Assembly: GCA_903825285.1 (NCBI GenBank)
Contig: CAIJZY010000046.1
Span: forward strand, 1-64,000
Reading direction: 5' to 3'
Length of the DNA stretch: 64,000 nucleotides
DNA from: an uncultured Opitutia bacterium
GTDB taxonomy: Bacteria; Verrucomicrobiota; Verrucomicrobiia; Opitutales; Opitutaceae
Shown: in pieces, positions 58,550 to 64,000 of the stretch
How the letters are laid out: every line of letters begins with the position of its first letter
Position numbering within the stretch: the first letter of the stretch is position 1
Notes under the pieces: model-generated
Told to the model about the DNA's origin: nothing
Databases searched by the model: none
The model's input: only the letters and a program-made list of their open reading frames with translations
Translations under genes and position numbers: made by a program

Positions 58550-59938
58550 CTATTTCGAGAGCTGGGCCTTCAGGAACTCGACGCTGCCGCGGGTGGAGCT
58601 GTCCTGCTCCATCATGTTGTCCACGGCCTTGCAGGCGTGGATCACGGTGCCGTGGTCGCGGCCGCCGAAGGCGTCGCCGATTTCCTGGAGCGAGTGCTTG
58701 GTGAGCGTGCGCGTGAGGTACATCGCGATCTGGCGGGGGATGGCGATGTTGTTCGGCCGGCGCTTGCTGGTCATGTCGCTGTGCCGGATCTGGTAGTGGT
58801 CGGCCACGCGCTTCTGGATCGTCTCGATCGTGAGGATGTTCTGCGCCTGCTCCATCAGCACGTCCTGCAGCAGCATCTCCGTCGTCGCGAGGTCGAGCGG
58901 CTTGCTGGTGAGGGCGGAGTAGCTGGCGACCTTGATCAGGGCGCCCTCGAGGCGGCGGATGTTCTTCGAGATGTTCTGCGCGATGAAGTTCAGGATGGGC
59001 GCGGGCAGGTCGAACTTCAGGCTGGCCGCCTTGGTGCGGAGGATGGCGACGCGGGTCTCGAAGTCGGGCGCCTGGATGTCGGCGGGGAGGCCCCACTCGA
59101 ACCGGGAGACGAGGCGGGCCTCGAGCTTCTGGATCTCGCTGGCGCGGCGGTCGCTGGAGAGGACGACCTGCTTGCCGGACTCGAAGAGGTCGTTGAAGGT
59201 GTGGAAGAACTCCTCCTGGATACGCTCCTTGCCGGCGAGGAACTGCACGTCGTCGATCAGCAGCACGTCCACGTGGCGGTAGCGCTGGCGGAACTTGGTG
59301 AGGCTGTTCTCCTGCAGGGCCTGGATGAACTCGTTGGTGAACTTCTCCGTGGAGAGGTACGCGACGCGGGCATCGGGGTTGGCGCGGAGGATGGCGTGCC
59401 CGATGGCGTGCATCAGGTGGGTCTTACCGAGGCCGGTGTTCCCGTAGATGAAAAGGGGGTTGTAGGCCTGCGCGGGGGCCTGGGCGACGGCCAGGGCGGC
59501 GGCGTGGGCCATCTGGTTGTTCGAGCCGACGACGAAGGTCTCGAACGTGTTACGGGCGTTGAGCGAGCTGGCGGCGGGGCCGCGCTCGTCGTACCGGGTG
59601 CCCTTGCGGGCGGCGGGACGGCCCTTGGCGGAGCCGGCCTCGGTGCCGCGGTGGGCGGGGGCGGGCGAGGGCGCGCGGTTGGAATCGGCCTTCTTCAGCG
59701 TGACATTGACCAGGCGGCCCGCCGTGAGCCGCAGCCGCTGGGTGATGAGGTCCAGGTAGTTGTCGTGGATCCAGATCGCCGCAAAGTCATTCGGCACCCC
59801 CAGCGTGATCGCGTCCTCCGTCGTCTCCAGGCACGCCATGGGCTCGAACCACATCTGAAACACGTCTTCAGGAAACAGCTCCTTGAAGTCGCATTTGACG
59901 GTTTCCCAGAGGCTGGGGGACAGGGACACGGAAGGCAT
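58550..59938 (-). CDS. dnaA: Chromosomal replication initiator DnaA
   Basis: A 462-residue AAA+ initiator. Domain I occupies about residues 1-80, a variable linker follows, Walker A GNTGLGKT is at 166-173 and Walker B LLIDD at 226-230. The C-terminal DNA-binding domain has the signature FGGRDHGTVIHACKAVDNM. Length and order are normal. A DnaA-box match lies 22 bases upstream of its start. Confidence 0.97.
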   Translation of the reverse strand: MPSVSLSPSLWETVKCDFKELFPEDVFQMWFEPMACLETTEDAITLGVPNDFAAIWIHDNYLDLITQRLRLTAGRLVNVTLKKADSNRAPSPAPAHRGTEAGSAKGRPAARKGTRYDERGPAASSLNARNTFETFVVGSNNQMAHAAALAVAQAPAQAYNPLFIYGNTGLGKTHLMHAIGHAILRANPDARVAYLSTEKFTNEFIQALQENSLTKFRQRYRHVDVLLIDDVQFLAGKERIQEEFFHTFNDLFESGKQVVLSSDRRASEIQKLEARLVSRFEWGLPADIQAPDFETRVAILRTKAASLKFDLPAPILNFIAQNISKNIRRLEGALIKVASYSALTSKPLDLATTEMLLQDVLMEQAQNILTIETIQKRVADHYQIRHSDMTSKRRPNNIAIPRQIAMYLTRTLTKHSLQEIGDAFGGRDHGTVIHACKAVDNMMEQDSSTRGSVEFLKAQLSK

Positions 59939-60300
59939 GGGGGCTACGGAAGGGCGGCTTTATTCACACTGGCACCGCCGGGTGCTCCTTTCCACGTCTG
60001 GCTGGGCCTGTCTGGCGTCTCAGCCGGCAACCAAAAGTGATGTCTGATCGCCGGTAAAAATGGGAAAAGGTATGGGGAATGATAAGCGGTTGAGGATCAG
60101 AGGCTACCTGCGGCAGTTGCGGGCGGGCTCGGAGACGAGGCCAACGGGACGTGAGAAAGAACAAACGGTCGGGAGAAAGGTTCTGAACGAGGGCGCAGTA
60201 ACTGTGAACCAAAAAAGCATTTCAAGATGAACTTTCTGACAAGTTGTTCACATCGGGGCTGGGCATAACTTTTCGATTATTTTGTTGCCACGCCGCGCCA
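59939..60300. other. Candidate chromosomal origin (oriC)
   Basis: The 513-base gap between dnaA and ispG holds TTATTCACA at 59960-59968 (fits TTATNCACA), TTGTTCACA at 60244-60252 (one change), and TGTGAACCA at 60203-60211 (two changes, inverse orientation). AT-rich stretches are at 60209-60240 and 60264-60290, the latter a possible unwinding element. Origins often sit next to dnaA. The evidence is suggestive; 60301-60451 is GC-rich and shows nothing. Confidence 0.5.
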
Positions 60301-60451
60301 AAGTTAGCGCGGGAAAAACCCCGCCCGCCGCGGCCCGCTTGCGCCCGAGTTCATCGCCCTGCAGGTGGCTTTGGAAGCCTTCTGCAAGGTTACGAACCGG
60401 TGACGATCCGGTGACGGCGTGATGAGTTCGGAACTACGCGCGGCGCGCGCT

Positions 60452-62470
60452 TCATGCCGTGGCCGGCGCGGGCTCGAGCCACTTGCCGTGCTCCTTGATG
60501 AGCGCGACGAGCTTCGCGTCGGCCTCGGCCTGCGGGATGTTGTACTGCACGCAGCTCTTGCCGACGTAGAGGTTGATCTTCCCGGGCGCGCCGCCGACGT
60601 AGCCGAAGTCCGCGTCGGCCATCTCGCCCGGGCCGTTCACGATGCAGCCCATGATGGCGATCTTCACGCCCTTGAGGTGGCCGGTCTGGGCGCGGATGCG
60701 CTGGGTGGTGGTCTGGAGGTCGAACAGCGTCCGCCCGCAGCTGGGGCAGGCGACGAACTCAGTCTTGGAGACGCGGGCGCCGGCGCCCTGGAGGACGTTG
60801 TAGGCGAGCTGGGTGGCGCGGACCGGGTCGGACTCGGTCTCGAGGCTGACGAGGTCGCCGAGCCCGTCGCAGAGCAATCCGCCGGTGAGGAACGACGCCT
60901 CGAGCAGCCGGGACAGGAACGTGCCGTCCTCCCGCACCGCGGTCGCGGCGGTGTTGCGGATCCAGAGCGGCGCGCGCGAGCCGGCCGCGCGCAGGACGGC
61001 GGCGAGCTGGCGGTAGGCGCCGGTGGCGTGGCCGAGGCCGGAGGCTGGAAGCCGGCAACCAGAGAGGGTGAAAAGCAGGCGTTCGTCGCCCAGCTGGCGG
61101 AGCGCCGGGGCCAGGGCGGCGGCCGTGTCCGGGGCCAGGGCAACGGCGAGATTGAGCGAGCGGGCGCGAACGAAGGCGGCCCAGGCCGCGAGGGCCGCGG
61201 CGTCCCCCGCGCCGAACTCGCGGAGCAGGATCGTGCCGGGCGGGAGGTGGGCCGCGACGGGCTCGAGCCCTGCCACGGTGATCCCCGGCGCGAGCTCGAG
61301 GGCGTACGAGGAGGCGCCGGGATTGGGCAGCGCGGCGATCCGGGCGGCGTCGGCGATCGGCACCAGGATGATTTCCGGGGGCGTGTCCTTGAGCTTCCCG
61401 GCGGCCAGCTGGGCCAGCGTGGCCGCCACGTCCGAGCCCGAGCGGATCACTGCCCGCGGCGGCTGCTCGGGTCCGACCGTGATCCCCGGCCCGAGATTCA
61501 CCGTCGTGGTCTCGCGCTGCTCAAAGTGAAACGGGTCCGTCGGGTCGTCCGCCATCTCCGGTCCCCGGGGTCCGGTCTCCGGTGTCCACAACCGCATCGC
61601 CTTGTCCGCGATGGCGCGCGCGACCGGGATCTCGTAGACGCTGTCCTCGGTCAGCGAGACGCGGATCGTGTCGCCGAGCCCGTCGAGCAGCAGCGAGCCG
61701 ATGCCGATGGCGCTCTTGATGCGGCCGTCCTCGCCGTCGCCGGCCTCGGTCACGCCCAGGTGCAGCGGGTAGTGCATGGCCTCCTGGTCCATCCGCTGCA
61801 CGAGCAGGCGGTAGGCCTGGATCATGACCTTGGGGTTGGACGCCTTCATGGACAGGATGAGCTGGCGGAAGCCGTGGGCCTCGGCGATGCGGAGGAACTC
61901 GAGGGCGCTCTCGACCATGCCGAGCGGCGTGTCGCCGTAGCGGTTCATGATGCGGTCGCTGAGCGAGCCGTGGTTGGTGCCGATGCGCAGGGCGCGGCCC
62001 AGCTCGCGGCAGCGCTTCACCAGCGGCGTGAAGGCGTCGTGCAGCCGCTGCAGCTCGGACTCGTAGGCGGCGTCGGAGTACTCGCGGACGGCGAACTTCT
62101 TCTTGTCGGCGTAATTGCCGGGGTTCACCCGGACCTTCTCGACGTGCTCGACGGCCTCCATCGCGGCGCTGGGGAGGAAGTGGATGTCGGCGACCAGCGG
62201 GATGTGGCCGAAGCCGGCGGCGGTGAACTGCGCGCGGATGTCGCGCAGGCACTGCGCGGCGGCGACGTTGGGCGCGGTGATGCGGACGATCTCGCAGCCG
62301 ACCTCGGCGAGGGCGATGGACTGGCGGACGGTGGCGGCGACATCCTGTGTGTCGCTCGTGGTCATGGACTGCAGCCGGATCGGATGGGCGCCGCCGATCC
62401 CGACGGCGCCGACCATGACCTCCGTGGTGGGCCGGCGCACGGTGCGGAAGCGTGACGCGCAGTACGACAT
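60452..62470 (-). CDS. ispG: 4-hydroxy-3-methylbut-2-enyl diphosphate synthase, long form
   Basis: Isoprenoid (MEP pathway) enzyme that reduces MEcPP to HMBPP with a [4Fe-4S] cluster. From ATG 62470 the protein is 672 residues: an N-terminal TIM barrel (GGAHPIRLQSMTTSDT, VRVNPGNYADKKKF), an inserted middle domain of about 250 residues as in plants, Chlamydiae and Bacteroidetes, and the cluster domain with CPSCGRTLFD and IAIMGCIVNGPGEMADADFG. The upstream frame to 62572 is Arg/Pro-rich and rejected. It starts 11 bases from the rseP stop. Confidence 0.95.
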   Translation of the reverse strand: MSYCASRFRTVRRPTTEVMVGAVGIGGAHPIRLQSMTTSDTQDVAATVRQSIALAEVGCEIVRITAPNVAAAQCLRDIRAQFTAAGFGHIPLVADIHFLPSAAMEAVEHVEKVRVNPGNYADKKKFAVREYSDAAYESELQRLHDAFTPLVKRCRELGRALRIGTNHGSLSDRIMNRYGDTPLGMVESALEFLRIAEAHGFRQLILSMKASNPKVMIQAYRLLVQRMDQEAMHYPLHLGVTEAGDGEDGRIKSAIGIGSLLLDGLGDTIRVSLTEDSVYEIPVARAIADKAMRLWTPETGPRGPEMADDPTDPFHFEQRETTTVNLGPGITVGPEQPPRAVIRSGSDVAATLAQLAAGKLKDTPPEIILVPIADAARIAALPNPGASSYALELAPGITVAGLEPVAAHLPPGTILLREFGAGDAAALAAWAAFVRARSLNLAVALAPDTAAALAPALRQLGDERLLFTLSGCRLPASGLGHATGAYRQLAAVLRAAGSRAPLWIRNTAATAVREDGTFLSRLLEASFLTGGLLCDGLGDLVSLETESDPVRATQLAYNVLQGAGARVSKTEFVACPSCGRTLFDLQTTTQRIRAQTGHLKGVKIAIMGCIVNGPGEMADADFGYVGGAPGKINLYVGKSCVQYNIPQAEADAKLVALIKEHGKWLEPAPATA

Positions 62471-62480
62471 GCGGCGCGGG

Positions 62481-63938
62481 TCAGGGCTTGGCGGGCGCCG
62501 GGACGGCGGCCGGCGCGGCGGCGCGCGGGGCGGCCTCCGCGCGGTTCTCGCGGCGCATCCGGGCGACGTCAAAGAAGCTCACGTACAGGATCATCGAGAG
62601 CAGCAGCACCATGAAGATGCCCTGCGTGGTCGCGATGACGTTGACCGGCAGGGCGCGGCCACGGAGGCGGGCGAGCGTGGCGAACACGATCTGGCCGCCG
62701 TCGAGCACCGGGATCGGGAGCAGGTTGAAGATGGCCAGGTTGACATTGATCAGGATCGTGAACCACAGCAGCCGGCGGACGTCCCACTGCGCCTGCCGGT
62801 GCAGCTCGCGCGCGATGCCGATGGGGCCGGAGAGCTTGGAGGGGCCGATGTCCGAGCTGGGGCTCAGCAGCGCGCCCAGCGTGCGGAAGGTGCCGGTGAC
62901 ATTGTCGGCGATCTGGGCGAAGGGCGACGGGTGGATGATGATCGTGCTGTCGCGGTAGCGGATGCCGACGCGGGCGACCTTGGCGCCGGTGCGCTCGTCG
63001 ATCTCCAGCCGCGGCTGGATCGCGAGGCGGATCTCCTGGCCGTCGCGGCGCAGCCGGAACTCGGAGGCGCGGCCGGCATGCTGCGCGAGGTGCTCGCTCA
63101 GGGCCAGGCGCTGGAAGAGCAGCTCGCCGTCCACGGCGAGGATGTGGTCACCCGTCCGCACGCCGGCGGCCTCGGCGGGCGAGCCCGGCAGCACGGAATC
63201 GACGGAGAGGTCCTCGGCCGGCTCGATGCCCGCGCTCCGGACATTGTCCTCGCCGACCAGGCGGGGGTAGACGGTGAGCTGGAGCGTCCGGCCGCCGCGC
63301 TCGACCACGAACAGCGACTCGCGCCGGCCGTCGCCCGCCCGGGCGTGGCCCAGGAGGATGTTGGTGATGATGTCCTCGAAGTTCTGGACCGGGATGCCGT
63401 CGATGGCCCGGACGTAGTCGCCGGGCTGCAGGCCGGCGGCGAGCGCGGGGTTCGGGGCGGCGGTGCCGTCGGCCAGCCGGATGGTGGGGGCGAGGTGGCC
63501 GATCTGGGTGGTGTTCCACTCCGCGATGGTGGGCTGGCCGGCGACCCAGACGACGCAGGCGAGGCCGAAGGCGAAGAGGACGTTGAAGGCCGCGCCGGCG
63601 ACGAACACGAGGACCTTGCTGAGGTAGCCGATGGGGGGCAGGGCGGCGACGTCGAGCTCGCTCGCGCCCTCGACGGGCCCGAGGTCGGCGAGCTGGGGCA
63701 GCAGCACGTAGCCGCCGAGGGGGATCCAGGCCAGCCGGTACTCGACGCCGTCGCGGCCGGTCCAGGCGACGATCGCGGGCCCGAAGCCGATGGAGAACCG
63801 CTCGACCTTCACGCCCCGCCAGCGGGCCACGAGAAAATGGCCGAGCTCGTGGACGAAGATCGAGCTGCCGAAGAAGACGACGACAAGCAGGATGGACCAG
63901 AGGCTGGCCAGCAGGCTGGCGGACGAGTCAAGGGGCAT
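62481..63938 (-). CDS. rseP: Site-2 intramembrane zinc metalloprotease RseP
   Basis: A 485-residue membrane protease that cleaves anti-sigma factors and signal-peptide remnants. The zinc motif HELGH is at residues 30-34, with VVVFFGSSIFVHELGHFLVA in the first helix. Two PDZ-like regions follow (LAAGLQPGDYVRAIDGIPVQ and GVRTGDHILAVDGELLF), and the second active element is NLLPIPVLDGGQIVF. It is read together with ispG, a common arrangement. Confidence 0.94.
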   Translation of the reverse strand: MPLDSSASLLASLWSILLVVVFFGSSIFVHELGHFLVARWRGVKVERFSIGFGPAIVAWTGRDGVEYRLAWIPLGGYVLLPQLADLGPVEGASELDVAALPPIGYLSKVLVFVAGAAFNVLFAFGLACVVWVAGQPTIAEWNTTQIGHLAPTIRLADGTAAPNPALAAGLQPGDYVRAIDGIPVQNFEDIITNILLGHARAGDGRRESLFVVERGGRTLQLTVYPRLVGEDNVRSAGIEPAEDLSVDSVLPGSPAEAAGVRTGDHILAVDGELLFQRLALSEHLAQHAGRASEFRLRRDGQEIRLAIQPRLEIDERTGAKVARVGIRYRDSTIIIHPSPFAQIADNVTGTFRTLGALLSPSSDIGPSKLSGPIGIARELHRQAQWDVRRLLWFTILINVNLAIFNLLPIPVLDGGQIVFATLARLRGRALPVNVIATTQGIFMVLLLSMILYVSFFDVARMRRENRAEAAPRAAAPAAVPAPAKP

Positions 63939-63950
63939 GGCGGGTCGGGA

Positions 63951-64000
63951 TCACGCGCGCAGGCGCGCGGTGGCGGCGCGGCGGGCGCCGGCGTCGGCGT
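63951..64000 (-). CDS. C-terminal end of an upstream gene, possibly dxr
   Basis: The minus strand has an open end ADAGARRAATARLRA with stop at 63951-63953, 12 bases before rseP. DXP reductoisomerase genes often precede rseP and ispG, so this may be its tail, but 15 residues cannot prove it. Confidence 0.35.
   Translation of the reverse strand, partial: ADAGARRAATARLRA

Overview
The window reads as one chromosomal contig of a high-GC Gram-negative bacterium, most likely an Opitutaceae-like member of the Verrucomicrobiota. This is an inference from the kinds of genes present and the GC-rich codon use: GH127 glycosidase, ECF sigma factor, TonB-family protein, a long-form IspG next to RseP, NAD-dependent LigA, and many inverted intergenic repeats. 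No 16S rRNA is present to confirm it.

Left arm (1-23.5 kb) is ordinary chromosome. In order it holds a GH127 enzyme, RecQ, a polytopic membrane protein, a YcaQ-type DNA glycosylase, an ECF sigma factor, a MalFG-type permease pair, a nucleotidylyltransferase-GHMP kinase fusion, a nucleoside deaminase, a DUF4242 protein, a ClC antiporter, a TonB-family protein, and several small enzymes (VOC, APH-like kinase, serine hydrolase, GNAT, RibD-type reductase).

Island (about 23.67-50.74 kb). An intact tRNA-Pro(GGG) lies at 50719-50795 on the minus strand. Its 3' end is repeated as a 33-bp exact direct repeat at 23670-23702, and 26 bp of it again at 45265-45290. This is the signature of a tRNA-integrated genomic island with an internal junction. 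The larger part (23.7-45.2 kb) is a sulfur-respiration set: an ArsR regulator beside a perfect palindrome, a FadL-type porin, PsrABC-type polysulfide/thiosulfate reductase, two YeeE/YedE transporter halves (one fused to a rhodanese-like domain that lacks its cysteine and ends in Gly-Cys), a MOSC protein, a membrane-anchored cytochrome with 12 predicted haem sites, cyanide-insensitive-type cytochrome bd oxidase, an NAD(P)H polysulfide/CoA-disulfide reductase with C-terminal rhodanese, and a YeiH-family exporter. Together they could import, reduce, carry and export sulfur species. The smaller part (45.3-50.7 kb), next to the tRNA, holds HipBA, HepT/MntA, an HNH nuclease and a 5'-truncated SIR2-like gene. 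No integrase is left, so the island looks immobile.

Right arm (50.9-64 kb) is core chromosome: LigA; an operon of porin, cupredoxin-like protein and hybrid histidine kinase; a conserved hypothetical; DnaA with a candidate oriC at 59939-60300; then ispG, rseP and the end of a further gene (possibly dxr), all read leftward.

A second theme is the intergenic DNA. At least seven unrelated families of 20-40-bp sequences occur as inverted pairs around short spacers, mostly just after stop codons. They may act as terminators or be non-autonomous mobile repeats.
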